This document shows, one piece after another, positions 33,356-44,681 of a stretch of DNA of 64,000 nt. The translations under genes were made by a program, and so were the position numbers. The notes beneath the pieces are model-generated. The model saw only the letters and a program-made list of their open reading frames with translations, ran no database searches and was not told the DNA's origin. Source of the stretch: Jackrogersella multiformis (taxonomy: Eukaryota > Ascomycota > Sordariomycetes > Xylariales > Hypoxylaceae); assembly GCA_902806575.1 (NCBI GenBank), contig CADCXD010000002.1, positions 1,364,001 through 1,428,000 on the forward strand, written 5' to 3'. The stretch's first letter is position 1. The number at the start of each line of letters is the position of its first letter.

Positions 33356-36300
33356 GCATCTATCTCGATCCCTTCATAACATGACCGAAAGGCGAATAAC
33401 ACAAACGAAGGACAATTATTATTAAGATGGCCCAAAACGAAGTATATGACTTCGTAGACCGGGAGCGACAGGAGTGACAGGACGGAATGAATTGAATACC
33501 AAGAACCCAAGCTGGGGGTTGACGAATCGAATACAAGAAGGCCCGCCTTGAGAGGAAAAGAGAGAAGAAGAATGAAAAGAAGAGAAAAGGAGCCAAGGAT
33601 ATCGATGTTACGAAGTAATGGGAGTAGAGAGTACTAATCCAGAAAGCTGTATCAGATCCAAGCGAGACCATCCTCGACCTGGGGGTTCGGGAGCCTTAAG
33701 CTGAGCTAGTGCAACATGTCTCAAGGATGCAAAATGGAGGCCCCTTCAATGACCCTAGACAGCTACACCCCTGGTCGGCATGGCATTTCCAAGGTGGGAC
33801 CCAGGCTTCATAATGCCTACGGGGTCTTCGCTGGAACAAGACTAGAGCTTTGCAGTGTCCTGTCGATGTCGTCGCAATTCATCGCCATCGAAGTGAAATT
33901 CAGGTCCTACATACTATCGCCCGCAGAGGACATATTATCACCCGCATAGACATATACCGGTTGCGGCTTGCAAAGCACGGTGATCTGACCCTCGGCGGAT
34001 TATTTGCCAAGCTAAACTAAAGCTGTTTTGATGATATCGTGAGGTGGCCGTATCCGAACACACGAACACGAGTTACGCCTATTTAATGTAGAAGAACGAA
34101 AGCGTGCCTGTATCGGTTTGTAAGAGCCGACGAATTGTTAGTACTTAACTTGAGGCTCGATAGGAGCAGCTGCTATGTAAGGGGACTGATATGGCCATGT
34201 GAAGGTCGTATCCTACTCGTCGTCGCCCAATCAAGCCAAGCGGGAGTAGGACAGCGAAACCCCAGGTGGTTTCGCCGGGCATCACTAGGGGTGACTTTGC
34301 GAATTGCGAATTGGGAGCGCTAAAAGAGACTTAATGAATGTCGTCGTCGATTGTTGACGGTACCACCCGACTGCATAGACTTGACGTTGCTCTTGTAACA
34401 AAAACGGCCAGGGGGTCTTGTCTCAGGCAGGGACCTTTTGCGGGGTGTACCAGGTTTCATCCAGGGCCATGACCAACTGAACGGCGCTGAACTTGACACA
34501 GATCGGCGTCTTGCATTTCTCGCACTTATCGCATTTCAGTCTTCAACACGGGCTGTGCTCGATGCCGTGAGAATGAAGTCTTCCGAGCATCCCATAGCAA
34601 TTGTATCGTGACCGAACATGGAAAGAAGATTATTGATTATTTTTGAAGATTTTTGAAGATTCCTAGGATAACATTCCCACTTGCCTCAAAGACGCTGGTA
34701 GCTTGACTGGAGAGGACAAAGTCACAATTAGAATCGACGTTGTGCTTCTGATTATTGCAACCTCATTCACGATGAGGGCGATGTAGATGAACCGAGGTTT
34801 CGAGATGATGAATGAGGACTAGAAGATATGGCGCACTGACCGAAAAGGCCGCCTTCGAGAAGAATTGCGCAGTCCGAGGACATGTAGCGTGAAGCTAGTA
34901 CCTAGGTAGTATGTATGTCCAGGGCTCGGCGCCAACGCAGCCAAGCTATCGGAAGATTTTCCGTTGTGAGGAGGATCTGGTTTGTAACTTTCAAGCTTTG
35001 AGATTGCTGATCTGACTTGGAATATCTGCGATATCCTAGTTGGACTCGACATGAGACGGATTAATGCATCTATTATCTAGATAGATAGATAGGAAAGATG
35101 GGAGCTTCCTCTACCCGAAGTCATGTACATAATGACATGCCTTTTTTTTTCTTCTCTTTTTCATGACAAGTTAAAAGTTGTTATTGTTTAGGATAAGGAT
35201 GGACTTGCTATAGTAGGCATAATTAGAAGTAAAGGTCATCTACACTAGCCTTCTTAGACCATCGTCCGGAGTTCTTCCGGGCCTTCCGAATGACTGAAAA
35301 GGCCTAGGTTAGGTAGGTACTTAGACTGCGCGGCAGTGGGAGACTGCCGAGCATTAACCTTGCTCAGCGCCCAGCCTCAAAAGCTTCAGCTCATCTATTT
35401 GCAATCAACCTTAACCTAAAACTCATTAACTCTAGTTCGCGAAACCATTCAACTCTACTTTTACGATATATGATACGCTCTAATTTAACAATAGTCGCCT
35501 GCCAATGTTAAAGAGTATGACCAAAGAGGCTTTAACCTTGAAAGTAGTACAACCAGTCACGGGTTACACAAGGAGAAACCTCATTATCTGGCTCGGCATC
35601 TTTAAGTATATTGCTTATACAAATGCATATTTCGAATAGAAGTTAAAATATTATAGGCAAAGGTAAGACGTATCCTCATTCGCTCGACCTTTGTAGTCCT
35701 GCGTGCTGAGCGTACATATGCAATAGCCACGTAGCAGCTTGGCAGCTTATCGACATTTCCATTTCTTCAGCATGCCTACCCCAGGTAGTTACCCAGGTAG
35801 GTAAGTATACACGACACTGAGCTATAATGCGGAACCCTTGGTAGGACAAGTCCGTTTTCTCGAGGCACCTAGTGATGACATTGTGGCTTATTGGGAAGAT
35901 CGACAAGGGTTGGGATTTTCCAGATAAGATGGGATAGGTATAACCTAGAAATCTGCGAAGTAGGTACCTACTAGCACTGGCTAGTACTTGACCTTATAGC
36001 CTGAGTAGCGGTATGAAGACAAACTTCGTCTGTCTCCGGTACTAGTTTTCGATTATGGTTCCGATTATGTAACGATGCCATAAAACACCTATCAAGAATC
36101 AAGAATCAAGAACCGTGGAGACGAGAGAGAGCAGAGCGAGATACCTACCCAGGTAAATACCAATAGCGCTAATAGAAATCGAACCTAAATGCCCCTTGCC
36201 CCCTGGTCTGCCTTATCTAATATTTAACTAGGTACCTAGGTAGGTATTTTTTGGCTTATCACGCCCACCTCACCCCCCTCCCCTTAGACCCTGGCTAATA

Positions 36301-36614
36301 CCTAGTAACTAACTAACATCAGTTCGAAAATATGAATCTCTTAGATAGTTTCGATATTGCTTACTTAGTAGTATTATATAAATTCCCCCCTCTTGTGTTT
36401 AAAGAATCTCTCGAGATAAGTTGTGTTATATTCGTAGGAATGGTGCAACCTAGGGAAGTAAACAGCCTTAGGTCAATTCATACCGAGTGAATATATTACT
36501 ATACTACCTCTTATACTACTACTATACCACATTGAGTTAACCTAAGCTACCTACCATTTTCGTAGAGGTCGGCAGATCCCACCGAATCGGCTTCGGCTTC
36601 GGCTTCGAAACATC
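33356..36614. other. 3.3 kb gene-poor block
   Basis: No confident gene. There is a short Cys-rich open stretch on the minus strand at about 34423-34590, considered a weak gene relic. CCTAGG palindromes lie at about 34899-34909 and 36230-36245, and a (TTCGGC)n run at about 36587-36607 sits just upstream of the GNAT start. Confidence 0.5.
36587..36607. repeat. TTCGGC hexamer repeat in GNAT 5' leader
   Basis: Three units of TCGGCT/TTCGGC occur directly upstream of the acetyltransferase start codon. Confidence 0.7.
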
Positions 36615-38248
36615 ATGACAATCCGAGTCTCCCTCCTCACCGAGGCAGACATACCCGGTGCCATATCTACCATCCAGTAAGTGTTACCTCCTTCCTACTC
36701 CTACTCCTACACCTACATGCCGGTAAGTAACCACCCGAATCGACGGGATGCATCATGCACCGTCGTATTCGTGCGTGACCCGGTGGAGGAGAAAGTGAGA
36801 TAGGTAGATGGGGGGAAGGGGACGCTGAGGCTGATGAGTCTTCTTCTTCAGCTCCTTAACATTCATGCTAACCAACCCTACCAACCATTGAAGACAAGCT
36901 TTTGCGGAGGATCCTTATAGGAATTGGGTCTTTGACAAATCCACGGTACGTAGTACTATGCGTGTTTCTCTCGTTTTACCGAATTCTCTCCTCTGCATTG
37001 ATCAGGTACCCTGTTTTAGCCGGCCAGCTTCTGCGGTAGTCCGTCTCTACGATGTACGCCAAGAATACGTTTCAAAGGCGTGGAGATGGCCACGCAACAT
37101 GGTTGTGTAGGTAGGTACCTAGGTAGGTATGGTGTATTGCCCTCTGCATATTGTTTTGCGCGTCTGCGTACCGTACCACCCATTTCGTCACGGGAGTGTG
37201 CCTTACAAATACAGTACAGTACATAAATTGCCCGTTGTTTTGTTTGTCGCCTCAGGGGCTGAGTCCTAGTTTCACGCCGTGATTGGTTCGCTGGTATCTT
37301 CCCCGTATACTAACGCCGCTCGTCAGTTCAACACGAAGCGCAACGCGGCCTCGCTTGGCGTCCGGTGCGAATGGGGTATGCGCAACGGCATTTTCCACGT
37401 CGCGAAGGAGGAGGGCAGCGACGAGGTGCTCGGCGTAGCCTGCTGGCTCAAGCCGCAGCCGGTCGGCCAATCTTCCAGCTGGCGTGACTGGGTCGAGGGC
37501 TGGAGGTTATGGTTTAACCAAGTCGGGATGAATCTCATCTACGGTCGAGGGGGCCTCAACGTCAAGGTGAGTTCGATCCATCATCACCAGGCGGGGAGAT
37601 AAAGTGTCAGCTCGAAAAGACAAGCCTTTTGATCTGCCGACTTGGCTGCATATTTCGGGGTTTCCTCTTTTTTCCTTTTCCAAATCATACGTCAAGGTAG
37701 TATGTTCATCATTCACCAGTCGGAACAGGAGATCATCTGCTGCTTGCTGTCTTGGAGATGGAGCCCCGCCTCGCCTTCTCAATGCGCATGGCTCGTTTCA
37801 GCGCCTGTGTCAGCTCAGCGATCACAACCAAATCATCCTGACTGCCGAATATCTTGACTTCAACACCTTTTCGAGCTCCAAAAACAAAAAGGCCGCTGAC
37901 TTAACCCTGGGTGTCTAGCGTTATTACATATGGAAGGAGACCCAAGCCAAGGCCCAATCATCTGTCTGGACCGACCCGCGGGGTTACTATTTCCTTAACA
38001 TCATGGTCGTCTCGCCCAAGGCACAAGGCAAGGGCATAGGACGGCTCATGATGGAAACGGTGACCGACCAAGCCGACGCCGAGGGCATGAAGTGCTATCT
38101 CGAGTCTAGCCGGGACGTGCCCAATACGCAAATCTACGGCCGCTTCGGCTTCAAGTTTGCGAAGGAGCTAGAGTGCAATGACGCCGGCACAGCCATCAAG
38201 CTTTATGCGATGGTTAGGGAGCCCGCTACAAAGCCACAGGCAAATTAA
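36615..38248 (+). CDS. GNAT-family N-acetyltransferase
   Basis: Four exons (36615-36676, 36894-36945, 37327-37566, 37919-38248) give 227 aa. The start encodes MTIRVSLLTEADIPGAIST, typical of fungal GNAT proteins. The last exon carries FLNIMVVSPKAQGKGIGRLMM, whose Q-G-K-G-I-G loop is the acetyl-CoA pyrophosphate-binding motif A. It is followed by CYLESSRDVPNTQIYGRFGFKF, the family's motif B region. The substrate is unknown. Introns 1-3 are long for this genome (217, 381 and 352 bp), and intron 2 contains a CCTAGG/GTAGGTAGG palindrome near 37109-37131. The exon 2 acceptor (36893) was chosen because it alone keeps the frame. Confidence 0.85.
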
Positions 38249-40021
38249 CCGTACATATCTTACACCCCTAAGATATGGAACTAATCATATGGCTAGAGTA
38301 CAGCTTTGAGGGAATTGGACACGAGTTCTCAGGCACATTGAACCGTTGCCGTTCATGGACACGTACATATAAAGAGCCTAGTAACTGGTTTGATCGCCCT
38401 AGCCAGTCGATCATGGCAGGTATCTGCCTGTTAACCGGCAGTTAAGGCTTAGAAAGATTGATCTTAAGAATATGCATGCTATCTACCTGGCCAGATACTC
38501 TACCCATAACGGAAATATTTTCCTACCTTCCTTGATTGTTGTTTATTCTCACATCAGCTGCCCAGTGGATGTCAACGACGATCCTACCTGGAACCCATAC
38601 CCAATCGAACCCGCCTTTTATATCTTGGAAGTCGGCTACTCTATATTATGCAGCGGTAGCTAGCGAGCCGGAGGAAGCAAAACAGAGTACGTGTTTGGCG
38701 GAACTGCCACGCATTTTACTAGATAGGAGCACGGATTTACAAGCATAGCTCACGTGGAATTATTTTGCGAGCAATCCTAAGAAGTTCGGCATGGTCAGAT
38801 GGGCTCGTACAATATAATGTACTCTCAAACTTAACAGAATCACCACGAACACGTGCAACATATTCTCTATCTTTCCCATACCGGTTTCTATGAATGACTA
38901 ACTATCATAATCCGTATTACGAATGGTGAGATGCGGTATATATCAATAATTTATTACATAGTAATCTAAATCCATGTTCAACATTTGCTTGCCTCTTATC
39001 TTGACTACTTGGGCCTCTCCCATCCGCGCCGTAGGGTGGAGATGGCACATTGAAGCTCTGTAGGCTCAGCAAGCTCTAGGTAGGATTAAAAGACACATTC
39101 ATTGTGAATAATGGGCATCTATGAAACCCAGTATATTAAAGTTGCTTCTGGCCCCTTTCAATGACCCTGCCGGTGCTTGTGTAAGAGGAGTTAGACGATA
39201 GTTCTGGACTACCTAGGTAGATAGGTACCTAATCAACTTATCGTTTATTAAACAAGTTAGAGCTACGTAACTAGTCTATACACAATATCCTATGCCCTTA
39301 GTAAATATGAAGTCATTCGCTAGTTTGAATCTGAAAAGAAAAAATCTAGAAGCCTTTAGAGTATATGTCAGGAACCTTACTTGAATCTATATGCCTAAAG
39401 AATTGCGTATGTAGTAAGCATACCTACCTTACAATGGGTTAACTACAAGAAACGATCCGAAGCATTCCATAGACGTAGACAAAGTACCTACCTAGGTAGG
39501 TAGGATGTATCATCATAGCATACACAGTTCTAAAAAGTCTAGGGCTGAATGTTACCTACAGTATTTAATCTCATGATCTGATCCCCTATCAACACATATC
39601 CTATAGTCCACAATCACTTGAATATCACTGCAAATAATTCCTTAGTAATGAATTATTATTCATGATACAAAACAGAAGCACGCCCCATCCGGTTTCGCGT
39701 ACCACCTGTCTATTTTACCCTACCCCAATCTACTAACGTAGGATTTTTCAAGATGGAAGACTGCCTGCCCTCTATACGTTTCGTGTGTGCCATGTACCAT
39801 ATGTCATCTGTGCCCTTATTTCAGAAATCCCGTTCTGTCCAATCCCTTCTTAAAGTGTTGTATTGGGTCTTGCTAGCACTTCTCTAAAACTCCGCGAAGT
39901 CGAAATATACAAGGTGATCGGACCCGTGCAAGAGAAAACTCACCATTTCCGATCCAAACCAAGGTCTCAAGACGAGGCGGAAGGTGAGTCGATCATATTA
40001 GAGATTATCATGTAGAAGCAT
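38249..40021. other. 1.8 kb gene-poor spacer between convergent genes
   Basis: No gene could be supported. CCTAGG palindromes lie at about 39211-39221 and 39484-39500. The region is AT-rich and should contain the 3' ends of the GNAT and NADH dehydrogenase transcripts. Confidence 0.5.
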
Positions 40022-41905
40022 TTACTCTCTCGAAACGTCCCGTCCGTAAAGCTTAGCCTTGACCCAATCAAGAGCGACGAGAACACGGTTGCGAGCTATA
40101 AAGCTGTTAGTATAATTTATCCTCATTAGGTGTCAAAATAGGCGTAAACATACTGCTAAAACACATGCTCAAGTAAGCGCTCCGCCAGAAGAGATAGGTG
40201 AGCTTGCCGCCGGAGGCGACATTGCCATTCAACCATGCGACATCAGCCACGGCCTTTTCACTGCCGATGTAGGCCAAGCTGCCTTGGTGCGAATAGTGGA
40301 AAGGTTTGATGTCCTTGATACGACGGAGCTGCTTCTCGGTAGCTTCGATCTCCTGTGCTACGGCTGCTGTGTCGCCAGGTTTGAGGTTCAGGCCGGTGCT
40401 GAGATCATGAACCTTCTGTTCCAGATACTCGGTCTTGGCCATGTTGTTAAATAGTCTAGCAAGGAAAGCGCCTTCTTGAGAGGCGACCTGAGCAGTTGGC
40501 GCATATCCGGCGACGGCGCAGTCACCAACAGCCCATATATCCCTTGTTCCCTGAACGACAAGGTACTCGTTAACAGCGAGACCGCGCCTCGAGTCCTTCT
40601 GGGCAGAGATTTGCGACATGAGATCTTTAACTATAGGGCGAAGCGTGTTGCCGGTAGCCCATACAAGTAGGCCGAATGGGATCGTAACCAAGGACTTCTT
40701 TCCATCAGGACCAGTGACTTCAGCCTCGACCGTCCTATCGGTCACCCTCTTAACCATAGTCTTAGTCATGATGTTAATATGCTCCTCCTTGAAAGTGCTT
40801 TCGGTGTAGTCGATGAGTTGCTTGCTGAACATAGGTAATACATTGGGCAGAGCCTCGATGAGAGTCACCTTGAACCGCGGAGCAATGTCGGGGATAAGCT
40901 TCTGGATATCCTCGTCGAAGAAATCCCGCAGCTCTCCAGCAAACTCAACACCGGTAGGACCACCACCGACCACCACCATGTGGAGAAGACGGTCGACCTC
41001 TTCCGGCTCCTGGTCCTTGAAAGCAGCGGTCTCAACGCAATCCATGATCTTGGTACGAATAGCCTGGGCATCTCGAATCTCCTTTAGGAAGCAGCTGTTC
41101 TCGCGGACACCAGGAATACCGAAAGTGGCATTCTCGGCACCCACGCCAATAACGAGCATGTCGTAAGGAACTTCGGTTTCATTAACTTTCCCCTTGATAT
41201 CACTGTTGTCGGTGATCTTGACAACCTTCTTATTGACGTCGATATGGGTAGCCTCTGCTTCGTAAAACTTGACGGCAGCTTTCTTGTGGCGCAGGATCTG
41301 GCGAACGGGTTCCATGATTGAACGATGCTCGATATTCCCGGTGGTACATGAGGGTAGCAGAGGTGTAAATAGGAAGTAGTTGCGCGGCGAGATAACAACG
41401 ACATTATAATTCGCAGTGTCTAGCTTCTTGAGCAAAGCGACGGAGCCCCAACCGGTACCTTCGAGGAAGAATGGTTAGAGGTAATAAATAGAGTAGCTAT
41501 CGCCAAATATGACTCACCAAGGATCACCAATGTCTTCTTGTGAGGATCAGGTGCGAATTGCTCTTCAGGATGACGGTCCAGGTAGCCATCATAAATAATA
41601 GCACCGACACCACCGAGGATAGAGAGGTAGGTACCACGCCATAACCATTTAAATGTAGTACGGATTCTGCGCCGCTTCTTTATCGGACGAGGAGCTGCAT
41701 CAGCATAGGATCTCGTGAATTGACGAGGGATGACTGTCGCCCTTCCTCTTGCTCTTGCTCTTGCGACAGCGGTGGAGGTGGAAGTGGTAGTTAGGTTTCG
41801 CGGGCATGACGTCGTACTGAAGTTAATGGCGGGCGCATTCGCATGCACAGACAACTGTCTAGCCGGGCCAGTCAACCGACTTAAGGTCCTCGAGGACGAT
41901 GCCAT
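40022..41905 (-). CDS. External-type alternative NADH:ubiquinone oxidoreductase (NDH-2)
   Basis: Three exons (41905-41518, 41458-40154, 40095-40022) give 588 aa. A basic, Ser/Thr-rich mitochondrial presequence (about residues 1-70) precedes a hydrophobic span (YLSILGGVGAIIY). The FAD Rossmann motif VILGTGWGSVALL is created across the first exon join. The NADH motif MVVVGGGPTGVEFAGEL and the flavin block ATGN..IWAVGDCA are present, and the C-terminus SAYLSMCFSTRNRVLVALDW is completed by exon 3. These features place it in the non-proton-pumping NDH-2 family. The N-terminal membrane segment and length resemble external NDE enzymes of the inner mitochondrial membrane. I see no EF-hand insert, unlike calcium-dependent external enzymes of some fungi. 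Confidence 0.93.
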
Positions 41906-43547
41906 CGGATCGTGACCAACGGCAAAGCTACCGCGTAGGCGAAAGGGGAGGGAGATTTATGATTTCTTAGGGAACTGAGAGACGATAGAAATAAAATAAA
42001 AAAGATTGGTGGGACGGGGAGGTTATCTGGAGGATCAATAAAAAATGCTAGGCGAAAATGGTCAGCAAATCGCCAATTAGAACTAAGAAATGACATGAAT
42101 GTGAGGAATTTTTAGGTGGATCAGTCTCGATTAGAAGTTCCTTTTTCTTTGTTAGTAGCCTTTTTAGCTTACCAGGGTACTTTACTACACTACATATGGA
42201 AAGAAGCTTGGGCTACAGCCAAGATACCGGTAGGTACCACCAGTGAAGTCCGTGACAGGGATCATTCTGTTTCAGTGCAACTTGTGCGGCAGGAGCAGTG
42301 GTGGAGCATGCCGATTTAACGAAGATACCGGGAGCTCGGATTTATATAAACGAACTAGACCTAATACAGCCCTATTTTAATAATTGATATTTGATAAGTC
42401 GAGAGATATTAATTATAAACTTGCACCACATGCCAATGCCAACCATATTCTTAGTAGTCTCAATCATGTTTTACCACTCTTTAAACTTGGCTTATGGGCT
42501 TTTTAGGTCAACGAGTCACAATTATTAACTGGTTCCCGGTAAGACAAGGACCTCGGATATGATTCGGGCATCGGGAGACATCTCTTTTCTTCTTACCGAT
42601 GAATCCCCACAGCCGGACTTCTTCTAAGTCGAACAGAAGGTTAGATTCAACGATCATAAAGAGTTAGAGCAGTGCTGCTGTGCCCTCTGTCGTTGGTTCT
42701 AATAAACAACAGATGAGTAATACCCCTAGTAGCTCTTTCATGAATGTAGCAATGAGAGTGGAATATTTTTGAAAGGTAACTTCAGAGTAGTCGACCTAGT
42801 ACAACCTCAACTTCTTAGCACTCTGATAACCTGAGAATATGATAAGGGGCTTAGTGGCGCTCATGCATATGCGTGTCGAATATCCGGCTCGGTCAACAAA
42901 ATTATATCGCATCCTAGAATGGTCCACATGTGGTATCTATCTATGGGCTTACAGTTCCCACGGCAGGATATTGTCTCAGAAACGCAAGCCACTCTCAACA
43001 AGAGTAAGCAATCGAAAATTCCAAGCCACTTACATTGCATCAGCTAGCTATATCTTCATCTTTTCTATACTGAAAACTACGAAATGTCTCTTTGTATGTA
43101 GCAGAACTTAGCCGTAGTCAATCATTACTTAATATCTACTTTCATACGTACGGAGGAATAATAATGGAATTGCCTATACATCTTAATAATCTATTACAAT
43201 AATGCATTACTTGCCTAATAAAAGGAAAGTTAAAAGGAGTTATTATACTACCTAGCTACCTAGGTGTCATGCCGATGGCCAATCGCGGGGTCCAGGTAAT
43301 AATCCTATGATTGGAGATAGAATCAAGCTTCATATCCCCCACCTCGTCATCCTACCTCTACTGTCATTGTCACAACACACAATTTTTCTTCGTACCTAGG
43401 TATGCTCCATCAATTTATAGGTACACTGATATCTGAACTTCAATTTATTTTATAGCACCTACCTTAGGTTCAAAGGGCCAGCTCCACTCACCCGCGAGAT
43501 ATACATCAATAAGGTAGCTACTGGCTCACCCTAATTTCCAGTAAACC
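41906..43547. other. 1.6 kb spacer between divergent genes
   Basis: No supported gene. It holds the promoters of the NADH dehydrogenase and the NIF3-like gene. CCTAGG palindromes lie at about 43250-43264 and 43395-43405. Open frames of up to about 90 codons have no motifs. Confidence 0.5.
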
Positions 43548-44194
43548 ATGGCATCCGCCGCAGCGAGGTCCTTCGTGCTAATATTCTACGCGCCGCCCGC
43601 CGCCGTGCAAGCCGTACGTGACCTCCCAAGCCATCCACTTTTTTTTTATCCCCTCCACATCCCCCCCCCCCTCCCCTACCCTTACCCCCTTCCCAACACC
43701 TCCCATCCCATCCCATCTCTCCCCACTCCCTCTCCCACCCCCCACTAACATCTCCCCTCCCTCGCCGCAGTGCAAAACCGCCATCTTCGCCGCGGGCGCG
43801 GGCCGGTACCCGGGGCCGGGGCAGTACACGGAGTGCTGCTGGACGACGGCGGGGACGGGGCAGTTCCGGCCGGGCGCCGCCGCTTGCCCGCACATCGGCT
43901 CCGCCGGTGCGCTGGAGGAGACCCCCGAGGTGCGCGTCGAGACCCTGTGCGTGGGCGAGGACGTCGTCAGGGGTGCTGTGGCCGCGCTCAAGGGGTACGT
44001 GTATTATTTTACTTTTTATATTTATTTTTCGTTTAGTTACCTATGTAAACTCTGTGTCTGTCTATGTCTGTGCCCCTCTCCCTCTCCCTCTCCATCTGTC
44101 AGAGCAAGTCGTCGGCTAACTGGGAATGGCTATCCGAAGAGCGCACCCGTACGAGGAGGTTGCGTACCATGTCCTCAAGATGGAGAGTTACTGA
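43548..44194 (+). CDS. Stand-alone NIF3/YqfO-type (DUF34 insert-like) domain protein
   Basis: Three exons (43548-43613, 43771-43994, 44140-44194) give a 114-aa protein. Family landmarks are AIFAAGAGRYPGPGQYTECCW, then GTGQFRP, HIGSAGALEE, and the ending AHPYEEVAYHVLKME, which is assembled only by the last splice. This is the small α/β domain, related in fold to CutA/PII, that is inserted into or appended to bacterial and eukaryotic NIF3/YqfO (DUF34) proteins; here it stands alone. The biochemical role is unknown. The first intron is a C-rich stretch of 157 bp and the first exon only 22 codons, so automated gene finders may miss this gene. Confidence 0.82.
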
Positions 44195-44681
44195 GCGTGC
44201 GTGGTGGCGTTGTGGTTAAGCGGAGAGCTGGGGATGTTTTATGACATGAGAACGACTTCATTCATTAGGGCGAATTCCGCATTTGCCTCCACTGAGGAGT
44301 TTGTGTATTACTAAGTCTTCTGAGGGGAGACTATACTGCGCCCATCCACTACGTTGCTTGACGAGGGTCAAAGTTCTCAGGTAGTAGGTGAGATATGAGA
44401 TATCAGAACGAGAGCTGTGTAGTCAACTCGGTGGTTCTTCTCATTGTGGCATAAACCCGTTGGCGACCTTTTTTCGCCTCGCTTCCCTCATTCATCGTCT
44501 TATCGTCTTATCATCTTAATGTCTTCTTATTGCTTTTTTTCCTTTCTACTCTACGCCGCGCCGCTTTGGCCACAACCCTAGAATTCGTAGTAATCGTTCG
44601 TATCCGATACGCAGTCGGATTATATAAATATAATACATAAAAGCACAAACGACCGAGCCCAGCCAAGCCAGCCCCCGGAAA
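44195..44681. other. Convergent spacer, NIF3-like / DRS2
   Basis: A 487-bp convergent intergenic region. No gene or repeat of note was seen. Confidence 0.5.

Noticed and set aside
43614..44091. Long plus-strand frames running through the NIF3-like gene introns
   Set aside because: They read through clear GT-AG introns in C-rich or pyrimidine-rich sequence; only the spliced product shows the conserved HPYEEVAY end.
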